Assembly: GCA_022577435.1 (NCBI GenBank) | Contig: JAKOON010000002.1 | Coordinates: 11,720,684 to 11,784,683 of the forward strand | DNA: 64,000 bases | Reading direction: 5' to 3' | Source of the DNA: Embiotoca jacksoni | Taxonomy: Eukaryota > Chordata > Actinopteri > Embiotocidae | In this document: positions 1 through 13,950 of the stretch, piece by piece | Position numbering within the stretch: the stretch's first letter is position 1 | Layout: every line of letters starts with the position of its first letter | Notes under the pieces: model-generated | The model's input: only the letters and a program-made list of their open reading frames with translations | What the model was told of the DNA's origin: nothing | Databases searched by the model: none | Translations under genes and position numbers: made by a program

Positions 1-1208
1 CTTTGAACAGAGACGGCAGAACTTTCCCACAAAAGCCTCCTGTTTCTTCTAATCAGGGTCTCCCTCTCACTTTCTCCAGACTGCTCAAGTACTCTGCGTG
101 ACTGTGACACCTTCTTTTTCAAAGAATAAACGACGACAAAGACATTTGGCGTCAGAACCGTTATTTCATTTTCTCACCTGGAATTAGACGAAGAGAAAAT
201 CCACGACAGTGATTCAATTTATCAGCGATATGTTACACAGTCTCCATGAGAAGTGCAATATCTGTGAACTACTTGATAAATTGTCAATTAAGTTAACAGA
301 TGAGGAAAAAAAACAGCCACACTTCTTTCACGCACACATGCCGAGCCTCCTCCACTGCTAGCTGCTACGATGTGCCAACAGCACAGGTAAGGAGCCTGCT
401 GCCCTAAATATGCCTGACATTGATTTTGGTGCAAATTACAATGTAATATTTTCAACTCTAAATGCATTCATACATCTTTTTATTTTTTTTTAATTTTATT
501 TATTTTATTTTTTTTAAATGAAGTGTATAAAAGGATAATATTTTGTGATTAAAAAATGACAGTGCGACCTTTCCAACGAAAGACATGAGGTTATTTTACA
601 TTAATGGTTAACTCATCTGTGAATACAGTGATGCCTAAGAACATACAATTTTTGTATTACAACAAAATTACAGCTAAAAATCAATAGGTCTGCTTTCAAT
701 AGTTGTACCACGTATAGCCTAATGTATACATAATGCTGTGAGTCACTGTTGTATCCATTCAATTAACATAATGCAAGAGTGTGCAGTACTGATGTAAACA
801 ATAAGGTAAACAAATTAGTAGAATGTGCCTTTTGCCGTCAGATTTATTTTACACGTTTGGTGTAGTCAATATTAGGCTAATTTGGGGCAACTGTTAAATG
901 TGTGTGGGATCTGTAGAGATCCAAGGGAGCTGAGCTGGCTTGCTGTTTCTTTTTGCCACCTTGGCTTTATTGAGCTACACTTTTCATCTTAGTAAACGGT
1001 AATACATGCATATACACTCAAATTACATGTTGGTGGGGGGGGTGGGAAGGGTTAACTTTCATCCTTTATTTTAAAGTTTTTAAGAATGTTTCACTTTTTG
1101 TTCCTCTTATAGCAGCTGTGATAAAAAAAAAATTAAAAAAAAAAAGCAGCAGAGCAGACATGAGGTGGAGACTGCTTTTAAAAACAGGTTAAGAAATGAG
1201 GTGGAGGG

Positions 1209-1249
1209 AGGCAGGACAACTGACTCAAAGTAAGTCAGTTGTCCTGCCT
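1209..1249. repeat. Perfect 17-bp inverted repeat (hairpin)
   Basis: Arms aggcaggacaactgact (1209-1225) and agtcagttgtcctgcct (1233-1249) are exact reverse complements around the 7-base loop caaagta. Confidence 0.95.
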
Positions 1250-1734
1250 TTGTGTGACAAAAGTTGGCCTCGGTAACCTATTTTCACTTCAGTATTTAGT
1301 CACTGCATTCACATTTTCCCAAAACTGACAGGTTTTTTTGGATGCTGATACTTGCACATAAATTGAAATGATTATCATCATATAACAATACGTCTGAAAT
1401 GAGCAGACTATTGTATGATCTTATGAAATTTTTTTAAGATTATCACCACCATCATTTTAATTGTGTATAAATATTTTAGATTTAAGATGGCCCATCAACA
1501 AGCAAGGCTCCTTTTCCTGCCTTAAGATACCCACATGCTACTACAAATTTTTGCTTATCAGGTTGTTTTTTTTTTAATATTGATTCTTGTATAGTTTGTA
1601 CTATAGTAGTTTGATTTATTTAATCATCTTTTTGATTAAATAGATCACTATTTATTGGAAGTTTTGATACAATTTTGATACAAACTGTGTTTGCTTGAAA
1701 TAACTTTTACGTGTTTTGGTATTGTAGTCACGGC

Positions 1735-1895
1735 AGCAGGGGGCCCAAAGTAGGACCTCAAATGGCACACATACCATTTAAAATGTGCTGTGGTCCCACA
1801 CCAAGCCCAAAGGTTTGGGCAATGTGTGGGTTGCCCACGAGGGCCCCATGGCTTGGGCCCCACATGCGACTGACATTTCATGCTGAGTGCGAATG
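1735..1895. repeat. GGGCCC-rich repeat-like block
   Basis: Repeated units built on gggcccaaag, ggtcccacacc, gcccaaaggtttgggc and gggccccatggcttgggccc. It stands out in GC content from the AT-rich surroundings and resembles a teleost repeat with GGGCCC-rich subunits. It is 170 bases from the SGNH relic and could belong to the same insertion. Confidence 0.4.
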
Positions 1896-2059
1896 AGATT
1901 ATTTGCGGGGTCCGGTATGTTTTGGTTCTAAAGAATTTTGTTATTTTCTACTTGTTCACTTTGTACAGCTGTCTGGTCCTTATCAGAGAGCCAAAGTTTG
2001 TTGGGTGGTGGATGGAGAAAAGACAGTTGTTCGATAAAACTTTGGTCCCTATACAACTG

Positions 2060-2455
2060 AGTTATGTGCAGTTCGATTTGAAATATTCTCTGTGATTCCT
2101 GAATAAGTTGAAAGTCTATATAATAATAATAAAAGTTGTCCCTGAAAAGAGATATTTAGGCCAAGCATCCAGGAAAATACAAAATTCCCAGTGCTGGGAG
2201 TGGACCACTGATATGTCTGCATTCCTAACTTTTCAAGGGCACAAAAAAGTTCCTGCAAACGTTCTTGGCGATAATACTGTATGAATGTCGTTTGCACCAA
2301 CATGCACAATGATACCTTAGATAGTTTCATGTTTTGACACAGTTTCTGAAACATTGTCTTTTCGTCAGTGCTACTTAAGGCAACATGTAATCACCCCCTC
2401 TCCATGTACATGTCTGACAACAGAGTCACCAAGAATTGGGATTTGGGTTGGACAG
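2060..2455 (-). pseudogene. Decayed SGNH-hydrolase-like ORF of a transposable element
   Basis: The minus strand encodes, in shifting frames, the landmarks of an SGNH/GDSL-type domain: ILGDSVVRHV (block with GDS, about 2407-2436), VHVGANDI (about 2290-2315), a helix RQERLQELFCALEKLG and ISGPLPALG. At least two frame changes and stops separate them, so it is not functional. I know this domain order (GDS...HVGANDI...SGPLP) from ORFs dispersed in teleost repetitive elements; the family assignment is from memory. Confidence 0.7.
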
Positions 2456-3099
2456 GTGTTTTCAGACAAATGATTGCAGAAAAACTGGCATCCCTATCTT
2501 TTTTTTTTTTATTATTTGATTTATTCATAGGCCTGCATTTTAGGTAGTTAAAAATGAAAAAATTTTGTGGCTAAAAATATCGCAACATAATGTCAACATT
2601 GAGGGCAGCTAAACACTTGGAGCGAGTAGGGAATTTCACCCTTAATCCTTTAAAAAAAAAAAGCACAAAAAAAACAACCTTGTCCTATCCTTATCTCAGA
2701 TGGAGTGACTTCCGTGCCATCCTGTTCCCGAGGGCACCATGCATCATAAGCTACACACTATTATGACTGGTTGGAGATAGGGTGAGGTTGAGACAACGGC
2801 GGTGAGGAAATAGGCTATCAATGATGGAAACGGTCTTCAGCACACAACAGTGGGCATTGTGTGCAAGTTATTACTGTGGCCTAACAGTTTCCTGCAAGTG
2901 CGGAGGCAGGGCCCGAAATTGTTGCCAGCTATTTATCACACCAACTTTAACTGTCAGATAAACCGCAACAGCTTGAGTTATGATAGAGTATGATTTAGAG
3001 AGAGTACTTTCTATGGGCCTAAAGGAGGTCTACAATTCTGAGATGCTTTAATTTCATAATTCTCTCTCTACTTCTACTACACTACCTTTCAGAGGCAAA

Positions 3100-3680
3100 T
3101 ATAGGCTATGTGCAGTGGTTAAAATAAGGGCCCCTAATTTGCATCGTGTGTTTCCGTTTCCGTTTCAATTTCAATTTCAATTCGGCAGGCATTAGACATT
3201 CTGGCAGGTCAATTTTCTCTGTTGTTAATACTGAATACGATGTTCACATACTTACAGAAACACAAGTATGTTTTGCGGTTGAACCATCGACTCTGCGGGT
3301 TGAACTGAATTGTAGCTGCAGGTGTTTGTGCTGATGCTTTTAGTTGTCGCGCTAACGTTAGCGCGCTTCTCCCGGCATGCATTTTGCACTGCTTGGGAAG
3401 AGTTTGATGGGAAGAGTTTGACTTTAAAAAGCTCTGCTGTGTGATGGTCTGACTCCGTGCGTGTTGTCTTTGTGCCCTTTTTGAACCCAGGCCAGCTTTA
3501 TTGTAAGGTTCATTTGACGTTACTTAGGCTAGCCACGAGCAGCAGCAAAGACGTAGTGCCTTTTGGCAAGCCTATTTTATGGACCATTAGGACTCACCCA
3601 GATAACCTGATATGGAGAAGGCAGAAAAGACCAGCTGGTGTTCAAGGAAAACTCAGTGAACCGAAGAGGTAAATATAGCT
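3100..3680 (+). other. Unassigned CpG-containing stretch with octamer and splice-donor-like site
   Basis: Contains an exact ATTTGCAT octamer (3136-3143), the CpG palindrome at 3348-3365, and an open stretch of 71 codons (3457-3672, no family recognised) that overlaps a donor-like GAG|GTAAAT near 3669. It could be the promoter and first exon of an unrecognised transcript, or nothing; there is no protein match. Confidence 0.2.
3348..3365. repeat. 18-bp perfect palindrome
   Basis: cgcgctaacgttagcgcg reads the same on both strands. It contains five CpG dinucleotides in a CpG-poor neighbourhood. Confidence 0.95.
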
Positions 3681-5207
3681 AGTGCTGACTGACTGGCATT
3701 TATTTGACAGTAGTGGTTTCTTTTCATGATGAAGGTTTAATGTAGGCCTAAAAAAATGCAGTCGCCACATAAAAAACTTCACATATACTCACTATTACTC
3801 ATCCAGTATTGCAGGCATTTTGTTGACTAATGCTTTGATGCTTTACTTTTCTGCTCCTACTTTGAATAAAGTTGAACGTGTAGAGTGTTTTTACCTTGAG
3901 GTACTGATGTAAAAGACCTAAATAGACAACTTTTTCCACCACTAAAGCACATACAGGGAGTATTTTTTTTTTTTGCATGTTCATGTTGGCTATATCACTT
4001 TTTTGGTGAAACGTATACATTTAATTATACTTCAAGTATAAAATAGGTTGGCTATACGTGAAATACAGCATAAATTGGTGATCCATGTCAGGTCTTTCTT
4101 GCTCTGTGATTACAGAAAGGACCAACGAGAGGGAGAAACGTCAGCTTTCACCGCCAATTTCCTGTAAACCACACTGTTGCAGCTGACACTTGATAGACAG
4201 GGCTGTGATGTTGAGTGACTGAAACAACAAGCTCCTCTTTGTTTTTTTTTTACTTTCAAATTCGGCCACTAGATGGAAACACAGACTAATTTTTGCTCAC
4301 TCCCTATATCTTCACACTTGAATAAGTACGTTTGTCTAAAAACACTACAATGTTGTCGTCTCATTTATTTGTGGATGTTTGCAGGCTTCTAAGGTGCTGT
4401 ATTAGGTTACATTAGCTTAGAGTATGTCCGCAATGCTGTGTGTTTATGGTGGCTGTATTGTAAATTTATGGTACCTATCTAATATTTCTTTAAGTAAATT
4501 AAAATGATTTGGGTCTGCTATCTATTACATCTGTCAGGTTTTACTCGTCTGTAAAGAGATTTGGTGCTTATATAATTGTTGTACAGCCAACAGTAAAATC
4601 AATTGCACCAAACACAAGTAGACCCGTCCTGAAAAATGTCAGTGGAGTAAGTGTGCAGAAAGTGGATGTATACGAATATAAATAGTAAACAAGAAAACAG
4701 AACTGACTGCATCAGATAAACTGTGTAGTACGATATGCGTCATAGTTACTTGGAAGCACACTGGAGGGTTTGGTGAGTCTTCATGCAGGTTGTGAGGCTC
4801 GGTGGTTTAGAAGGGGTTAATTTGTGTATGTGTTTATCTCAGCGGAGGAGGTGTCTACTGATGATTTTGAAGAAAGTCTGGAAGTGGTCAAATGAGAATT
4901 AGATGGACGAGGGGGGGGGGGGTGTTGTTTGACACAAAATCTTCAGAACAACCAGAGGTGTTTGTTTATTCTGATCAGTGTTTGAACTGTGCATGCGTCT
5001 GTTTGTGTGTGTGTTTCTGTCGGCCCGCTATCTCTCTGCTTGACCGCATCTGTGTTTGAGGCTAAATTCTGTCAGGCTCCATGATGACTCAGCCGTCCAG
5101 ATTGTCTTACTGTACCGTCTGTCCTCCGTCTCAGTCCCACAGTGACTCAGTCAGCATCGCCTGTCCGTAATGCCATGACCCCGCATCAGCCAGATACCCA
5201 GACTACA

Positions 5208-5210
<3 letters not shown>

Positions 5211-5276
<66 letters not shown>
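5211..5276. repeat. (TG)33 microsatellite
   Basis: Uninterrupted TG dinucleotides over 66 bases. Confidence 0.99.
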
Positions 5277-5278
<2 letters not shown>

Positions 5279-6148
5279 AGCGAGACGGTGCCCCCTGATA
5301 GCACTGTGCATGTCTAAATGTTTATCAAACGACATGTCGACGCATTGTGTGTTTGTGTGCATGTGTGTCAATGACCCAGAGAGACAGCAGGGCCAAGAAA
5401 TGACTTAAACGGCCGCAGCTGCATTTCCATAGTAACAGGGTGTTTTAATGGAGGGACATTATGGGCTAGAGCACAGGGTAATGACCGCTTTGGCTGTCGG
5501 AATGCCTTGATCTTATCACCATGGCAAGAGGGGATGCTCCCACTTTCTGATGGTCTAATAGCCCCTGCTGTAATAGACAGGCAGCCTGGGCCACCGAGGT
5601 CACCCGGAAACGCAGACCTTCCCACACACACAAACCCGTAGTGCTGCTTTACAACGGAATCTAACTGTGTCTGGCTTTCTGGCAATGGACTTTATATCGG
5701 GTTAAAAGGTCTTATAACAGTGTTTTTCTGACAAATAGGTTGCATGTTGCAGGTATATTTGTGATGGAAATGTAAATTGACAGGCAGTTCTCCTGGGAGA
5801 GGAAAGGAAGAAACAAGGGAGTTGATGAGGAGAGAGCAGAAAAGAGATAAGAGCTTTTTGAAAACCTGTTTGTAGAGGAATGGCCTGTCACTGTTTTTGG
5901 CACCCTCACACACACTCACACTGGCATACCCTCCCAAATCTCACTGAGCACGGCCGAGTGTATACATACACAAATCCTATAAGTCCAATTGAATACCACA
6001 ACAGTCTTCTTCTAATCTGTTTGTTTGAAACTTGTGATGAATCTGCAATTTTCAGCGGACTCAACGCAGGCCATATCCACACTTATTTGTCCATGTTAAG
6101 GGTTGAGTTCTTTCTCAACACAACTGGTTGGATGCCGGTGGTGGTAGT

Positions 6149-6257
<109 letters not shown>

Positions 6258-6353
6258 TGCTCTTTATCTCACTCAATGAGTGAGTGGAGGTTGGTTGTAA
6301 GGCCATCTGTCCCTCTCAGACACCTAATCTGTCTCCGTCACTGCTTGTGAAGC

Positions 6354-6356
<3 letters not shown>

Positions 6357-6430
<74 letters not shown>

Positions 6431-6443
6431 CACACACACACAC
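6357..6443. repeat. (CA)n microsatellite, about 87 bases
   Basis: CA run with one G interruption at 6424. It is 99 bases from the TG run at 6151-6257 and complementary to it. Confidence 0.99.
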
Positions 6444-7729
6444 CAATAGGCTCAAACTCACACTAACTAATGAAGTGGCCTCCTCAGTGATGTTACCTTT
6501 GTTGGATGCCACGTCACTGTACAATTATGACCAGAAATGACAGTGAAAACAATGCATTTAGTTTTAATCGAATCTCTGTCCCCAATTCTCTCTCTTTCAT
6601 GACAGACAGACAGACAGTGCTCAGGGTGAGAGCTGTACTGAAGTGGACTTATCTCCTACCATCCCCTCTCGCATCTCACTCATTCCTGGATCCAGACAGG
6701 ACTGAGTGCCACACTCATCCTGCCCTGCTCACACACCAGAGAGGCCTCTCTCCTCTGGGCTAACATCGTCCTTACAGTTGGCGGAGTGCTGCATGATGCT
6801 CAAGGTAAGGACCTTGTGTGCTAAAGATCCTCCTAATTCCAAGTTGACGGTATTCAATACAAGAGAGGCATAAATCCTGACATCTGGCCGCTATAGCAAC
6901 CAATCTTCACATACTGCACACAATTAGGATATAAAGCAAGTATTTTCTGTGTCCTCTAAAAAAAAAATTGTGGTCACAAGTGCAGCGTACCGATCACATT
7001 GTATGAGGTTTCTTCTCATTTAATGAAATCTCCTATCACCAGGCATTTGTACTTTGCTCCTTGACTTGTCAGACGTAGGACACAAGGAGCAGATGCCAAA
7101 ATGAACACGAGGAATCCACCCAACACCTATTTGTTTAATCGTCTACATATTGCTGAGGTGTCAAAGTCAGGTGTCATTTTCAATCATTTACTTATGATGT
7201 GTTTGGCAGATGTATCACCTGCCACAGGACTTATGTGGATCTTTTAATATACATTTCATATTAAATGTGCAGTAAGGATGCATTTTTGTCTGTGAAATTA
7301 TCTCTGCATTTGGTCCCTTAATTCCCATCACATCTCTCGTATCCAGTTAGAAAAAAGAATCCAGATAACCATCATATTATGTCCAACAGTAAATATGTGA
7401 CTGAAACAGATTAGTTTAAGTAAATCTGTAATAAGTCACCAACAAAATGCTCTTTGTGCCATCCATTAACAACTATCCAGCTCCACTGTTCACACACTAA
7501 TGCATAATACAAATGAGAAATCAAGTAAAGGGATCATGTACTTCGTATTTCATAGGATGAAAAGATATTCCTGCAAGCAGCAATGCGAGAGTTCTTTGGG
7601 ACAAACAAAAATAGATGTTTCAAATACTGCAACCTTCACTATGTAGACACATACTATTTACAAACTCTAAAACTTCCATTTCAAAATGAAACAAACAAGA
7701 TAAAACAACTAAATCTAATATCAAATGCG

Positions 7730-8085
7730 GTTTAATCCCATTGTTTAATCTGCACAAAAGCCCAGGTGTTAAAACATTACATGGTTTTACAGGGAGAAAT
7801 TTTGAGGTTGCCAGGCAACCAGCGGAGACTGCAGGAAGTAGCTGCGCTGTAAAAACAGAACGACTAATTATTACATATGTACGGTTTAGACAAACAAGAT
7901 CTATTACCTTTGTGCTGAACCAGGCCATATTTTTACAGTCTTTATGCTAAACTAAGCTCGCTAGCTGCTAGCAAAAGCTTCATATTTATCATGGCACAGA
8001 CAGGAGAGTGATAGCGATCTTCTCATTTAACTCTGGACAAGAGAACAAATTAACATATTTCCCAAAACCCTCCAATGGTTGTTTT
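7730..8085 (+). repeat. Dispersed repeat family D, copy 1
   Basis: Carries gttgccaggcaaccagc, cagtctttatgctaaactaa, gcttcatatttat, gagagtgatagcgatcttct and atatttcccaaaa. I recognise this series as a common teleost dispersed repeat. Confidence 0.55.
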
Positions 8086-8099
8086 AAAAACTTCTCTCT

Positions 8100-8482
8100 T
8101 TTTTTTTTTTTAACTATGTTCAGATGATAAGATGGACAATGGAGGAACACGGAGACAGGGATGCATTATGTGAGAATTTATGTTTTATGTCTTTGTAAAA
8201 CACACGTGCATGTTGACAAGGAGACATACAAAGAAAGTTGACATCAAAGATGTGAAAACCTAAATGCTGTAGTATGTAAAGTGTGGCAGACCACGGTTGG
8301 TGAAGCTCCTTGCTGCTTCCTCATGGGGATAAATAGGCTGGTTTTCCATCAATTTGTGTTTGTCCCATTGGAAAGCAACTCACTCACAGCTGCTTGCACT
8401 TTTAGTCTTTATGCTATTTATTATCTTTTTGTAGAATTTTAAATATTTTAATTGATCTTTGTTTATTTTATTTTATTTAAAA

Positions 8483-8517
<35 letters not shown>

Positions 8518-11500
8518 GACTAACTGATTCACATTTGCAAACTCTATCATATTGGGGCAAAAGTACCATCACATTTTACAATTGCAAACTATAGGACGGG
8601 CTGGCCCTACTTAATGAACAGGTGTGAGGCTGTGACTGTGAAGGACAGTCCTTTGATATCATCTGTGTATTTCTATGTAAAGTATCTTTGTATTTACTGC
8701 ATACATGGTTGAAGTGTTCTGCTGCTTTTCCTTATAGTTGCATGTACTGTGGTCAAGAATTGTGTATTTTTGTGGAAGCGTGATTGATTGATACCAGGGA
8801 TATGATTTCTTTCGCACCCTCACTTTCCCTTCCTCAGGCTCGACTAAAAGTTTAGAGAATGTGTTGCAGCAGCTGGGTAATCATAGCAGGGTGATTACTT
8901 TGTCGGAGCCCCCCAACCTATCCAAAACATAAACCCCTTCCAACATCACCTTCCCTTACAGCGTGCAGCTCCAGGAGATTTCATGTCCCTCGTGGTGGTG
9001 TTGTGTGCGGTTTGGCTCTCTGTGTGGTAAACAGCTGTTGGTGTCTGCTTTAGTGTCTGATAAACACATTCGACTGCTGTTTATTCTCCTCTAAACTATC
9101 CTAGTTCAAACACTTGATAGATACGGAGCTCCAAGCCAATGCTGAAGTTGTAAGCATCATCACAGTACTGTGAGTGAACAAAGTGAAAACAGAATCATGC
9201 TACGTACCCGCATTTAACACAGACATGCATAAAATATCTATCGGTGCCGAGTAGCCAGGATAGAAACCATTTTCTGTAAGTCTTGTTTCATTCCCAACAT
9301 CTCTCCAACCTCCTTTACCATTATAGTAAGACATTTATCTGTAAGATCCTTTATATAGCATTTGATGTGTGTTTGAGTAGACGGGCTTTCAGACGGTAAA
9401 TTTGGATGTTTCTGCACAAGGAGTGAGACCATGCAACATATAAGAGTGATTTATACTTTCATGGTGGACATGGATGTTGGCATGCACAGTGTTATACGTT
9501 GATGTGTTCCATGTGTGATCTATAATGTACACGGACTACAGTGACGTTGGTGCTGCAGCCTGCCTCCACACTCTCGACACGAGAGGAACAGTTTTCCACT
9601 CTGAGGTGGATCAAAACACTGTCGGTGGTTGGCGGTAGTTACCAGAGGGAAATGTGGGGTTTTGCCAAAGTAAGGTTTGGTGTTCCTTTATCTTTCTGGT
9701 GGACTGATTAAAATACCACAATACTTTCAGGCATTAGTATACCAATGTTATACAACAGCTTCCGTTCTCTCCCACGCTTTTATCTGTAATGAGGCAGAGT
9801 GGTGCATTATTGTGTATCTGCATGATAGTGCCATCTATTTTGTGCTAATATAGTGTATTTATTACATCGTACACTGCATTTATTAGGATTTCCGAAAAAA
9901 AAAAAGAAAAAAAAAAGATCAAATTGATTTGCATAACACATTATAATTTATGAACACATTCATAATTTATATGTCATTTCTATCTAATTTGAAGTATCTA
10001 GTAAAACCTCTCATCTGTTGACATGGAAGAGAATACAATTCTAGATGTATGAGATCAGGCTCCAGATTTGGGTCTTGCCTCATTAGTATTTGAGCTTGTG
10101 TGAAAGATCTATTATACTTGATTGAATTATCTCTTTCCACAGAGTGGGAGGCCAGAGTGTAAACAAGTCACTCTGAACAGGGAGAGGGACAGATGAGTTT
10201 TCTTCTGTTGTTTTTGTTACACCAGCACATTATTGTAAAACTGAAATGATATTGTTCCCGTGGCAGCTCTGTGTAAATGTTTTGTGCGCAGTATTCCTCC
10301 ATTTCATGCTGAGCGCTTGCTCTGTTTATCACTGTTTACGGAGAGACTGAGGCTACTGTACTGTGTCCTTGCTCCCGATCAGCTGTCTCAGCGCTGGGAG
10401 AAGGTGAAACATAGTCGGGGAAAGTGTAGAAGCTTGTCAGTGTTGAACTTGGTTGTAAAAGCGAGCAGACTGACTGGGAAAAGTTACTTTAATTCTATGT
10501 CTGGGCCAATTTAAGTGCCAACGAGAATATACAGTATATTTCAGGAAGATGAGCAGGGAAATGAAGGCTGAAGAAAGCTGCACCTCAAAACACAAACAGG
10601 ACAGTCCCCCACATTCCTCAGGGAAAGTGTTTGTTTGTGCGCTGTGAGTCTGGGATTCACCATCTGAGGGAATCTGTGTGTATCTTTAGTGGTTTGTGTT
10701 TTTAAAGGTAAGGAGTCTAGGAGACTGGGAGTTGGATGTTGGCTCCAGTGAAGTGATAAACACATCTACTCCACTCAAAGCAACAACAAACAGGCAGTTG
10801 TGAACGTGTTTGAGTACAGGTAGACACTCCAGTAGATGCTTTTTCCTCTCACCCATTTACCACTTAAGAGGTTATGTTATTTTTTTGTTTACCGTTTAGA
10901 CCCTGTTACACTAGAAAGTCTTTAACACTGGCAGAAGTTGGAGGAACAAGAGAGCGCATCCCTTTGGCACACAATATGTTGATTCAAAATCATAAGAATG
11001 AGCTTGAGTTTTGGTTTTGATTGTGTGTGCACGCTGGGATGGCTCAGCGCTATCTATCAATGTCACTCAGGTAGCCGTGGTATCACTGTTAGTGTCGGCA
11101 TCAGTGTGTGTCAGCTGGTATCACTCACTGGTATCTGTGTCTGTGAGGCCTACACAATTTGACCCTGACCCTGTATCTCCCCCGTTTCCCACACCTCTGT
11201 CTTTCGTGTGTATTGTCAGACCAAACCCCCAGATTCCCTGGTATGTTGGTGGAATTTCGACTATTTTTCCAGGTCACTGTTGTTTGTGCCTTGTGAGGTG
11301 TGTCTGTAAATTCCCACACAGGGAGGGAGATAAACACACTCACACTGTCACACGCATATACAAACCTCGTCACATCGCAGTCCACACCTTGTACGGTGAA
11401 GAATTCACTGCAACTAACCGTCTATCTAACTGTCCGACTCTGGCTCGGCACTGACGCTCTTTGTCCTTTAACCCTCATGGTTGCTGTATGTACGTATATG

Positions 11501-13027
11501 AGCAGAACCCACTGAATATTCCGCAACTCTAAGACTGACTTCTGGCCGAGCAGTGAAAAAGTTATATTACAGATAAATTAGAGATGACAAATTGGTGCCA
11601 GATCAGGTCACGCAGGCTTTCTGCTGCGTGCATGTGGTTTTATATTTTGGTAGTTGGAGCAATTATAGAAGCACCGGAAATGTTTTACCTGCAACGGTGT
11701 GTGACTTCTGAAATAACGGAGGAGAATTGTTTGGAAAATTTCCGTTGTACTCTTTCTAAGCAACTTGCCAGATCTAAGAAATGATTTAGCAAACAGCTAC
11801 CTGTTGTAGCAATATTTTGCAAAGAAACAACTGCAGTTGTTGCTGTAGTGTTGGCGGGGTAATACTGTACCGTGATGGCCACCAAATGTGAACCATTATA
11901 GAAAATGACTGAGTAAGGGCGTAGTTAGTGAAGTTGGGAGGTACTGGGGGAAAGAAGTTGGTGGTGATGAGGGGTAGACATTTTTTACCGTAGCTCTCGG
12001 CAGATAAATGTTTTATGTCATAAATCCCCCTTTTTTCCCCTCAAAACAGATGATTCATATCCACTCTTTTTCTCCCTCTCCGTGTCTACACCCATCAGGT
12101 CTTGGCAGGTCACGTAAATATTAGTTTGAGCTCCCTAACAAATCTGCACCTCCTGTTGCTCCCACAGCCTCCCCAGCCAAACCTGTTTCTAACAAAGCTA
12201 CACCGACTAATACCTAGTGGCTGACACCCACCCCATCAGATAGGGGCAGGGAAAGACGAATGGAAGAGTTGACACTGTAGGCAGCTCACCGTTGGCCAGA
12301 TTTTAATCCAGCAAAGCAGGTGTTCTTTTGAATAGGTTCTCATTGCTGGCCAGCCAAAGAACAACTTGAGCCCCATGAGCAAGCTGTAAATGTTTAGGAG
12401 GTGTCAACAGGCACCGGATCAGTGGTGGCCATTCATAGTGCTGAAGGTTCTCTGCTGATACACTTAAACTTTATGACCCCTGACCTCGCCAGACTTGCCC
12501 TTCAACCTCCAAAAAAACCAAGACCCAGGTTCTACTGGCCCTGAGGGATAAAATGCACACATACACACACATTTGTATATTTGAATGCACTTTCTGGTCT
12601 TGAACAGTGAGTGACAGAGTAGAAAGGCCCACTAACATACTGAGGATTTTACCAGACAGGTGATAGGTGAGTTCAGGGGGCACTAAGGGGGTGCTATCCT
12701 AGCCTGCAGGTATATACATGTGAATATGTGTGCAAAACAGATCACATGGCTGACACCCAGACCACCCCAAGGTGCATCTCCCGCAAGATTCCCACCCAGA
12801 GTCGCCTGTATTGTAGGCAGGGAGTAGGAGAGAAGAGAAGGGAGGCGGTTGGAGGGATGTGCCAGATGGGGCGGGTAATGATGATGAATTGTGGGGAACG
12901 CGGTTCTGCTCAGATTAAGATCTGCTGATAAACATGCCCGCCAGGTCTCCAAGTAACCCTATACATTTCTTTCTTCCCCATTTTCACCCATTTAACTCAC
13001 TGTCTTCCTGATCACTGCCTCACACCC

Positions 13028-13062
<35 letters not shown>

Positions 13063-13950
13063 CATATCTCAGTCAAGGCTGGATTTTAGGGCTAAATACA
13101 TTCAACTCTCTCACAGTCTAGGTGCTGGGCCCAGTTCTGTGTGCTTGCATGCACGAATGTGTGTAATCGGAGTGAAGTTCACTCTATTCTCAGTGTTGTT
13201 GTCATTTGGCAGCCAAAGCTCAGACTGAAATGCATTACAGCCTGGACATAACGTTGATAAATCTTTGTAACTGTCAGTACTGAGACACAGGGGGAGTCGA
13301 GAGAGTGAGAGGTAGAGAATATAGAACAAGTGTTAAAAAAAAAAAAGGCTGACACAGTTTAGAATAATAGTGATGATGTTGAATAAATCATTGGTGCCAT
13401 CTGTACTGTCTGCATGACTAACAGTCTAAAGATACTGCAGCAACATGTGTCATTGTTACCAGGTTGAATGCTACAGGACAACCTCTGCTTTTAAATAAGA
13501 ATTATGGACTTTTTTTCTCGATCTGAGCTTCTTGTCCCTTGTGATTTTAACTCAAAGCTGCTCTTTGAGGTAAAGTATGCTTGGCCTTCCAGTGCAAATG
13601 ATAACTCAGATTTATTGCAGCATGTATTTCATTGTCTGCTGTTATATCGTTAGATTAACGGTGCACACACCAAATACATTGCTGAGATCTTTAAACGTGG
13701 CAAAAGCACAATGTGGATTTGAATCCCAGCAGTGGAGACGTTCAGACAGGTTTCTAAACTACTGATTTGGAGATCAAAACTAGTTGGCACACCTTTCACG
13801 TCTGTAAATGCGTTATTATTCCCTTACTGCACTGGAAAGCTGTGTGCATGCACAACTAGTACCAGGAACCACAGATAGAAGATGAGCAGCAAACTCTGTT
13901 CGTAAAATGTGATTGATGTTTCCGAAGGTTGGGTGATGATGTTACTTTTA
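8100..13950. other. Intergenic, no gene recognised
   Basis: Open frames here are short, lack recognisable motifs and have no plausible paired splice sites. Apart from poly(T) tracts I see nothing to annotate. The same applies to 2500-3100, 4000-5200, 6450-7700 and 14550-16290. Confidence 0.6.
8485..8515. repeat. Poly(T) tract, 31 bases
   Basis: Homopolymer T. A second tract of 33 T lies at 13030-13062. Either could be a retroposon tail in reverse, but no element body was recognised next to them. Confidence 0.95.

Noticed and set aside
5142..5408. Open frames made of poly(Cys-Val) or poly(Thr-His)
   Set aside because: They are translations of (TG)n/(CA)n microsatellites, like those near 6.2, 18.5, 23.3, 24.0, 29.9, 40.3 and 45.9 kb.
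13690..13760. Possible tRNA-like box (gatttgaatcccagcagtgg)
   Set aside because: Only a B-box-like match; no A box at proper spacing and no cloverleaf.
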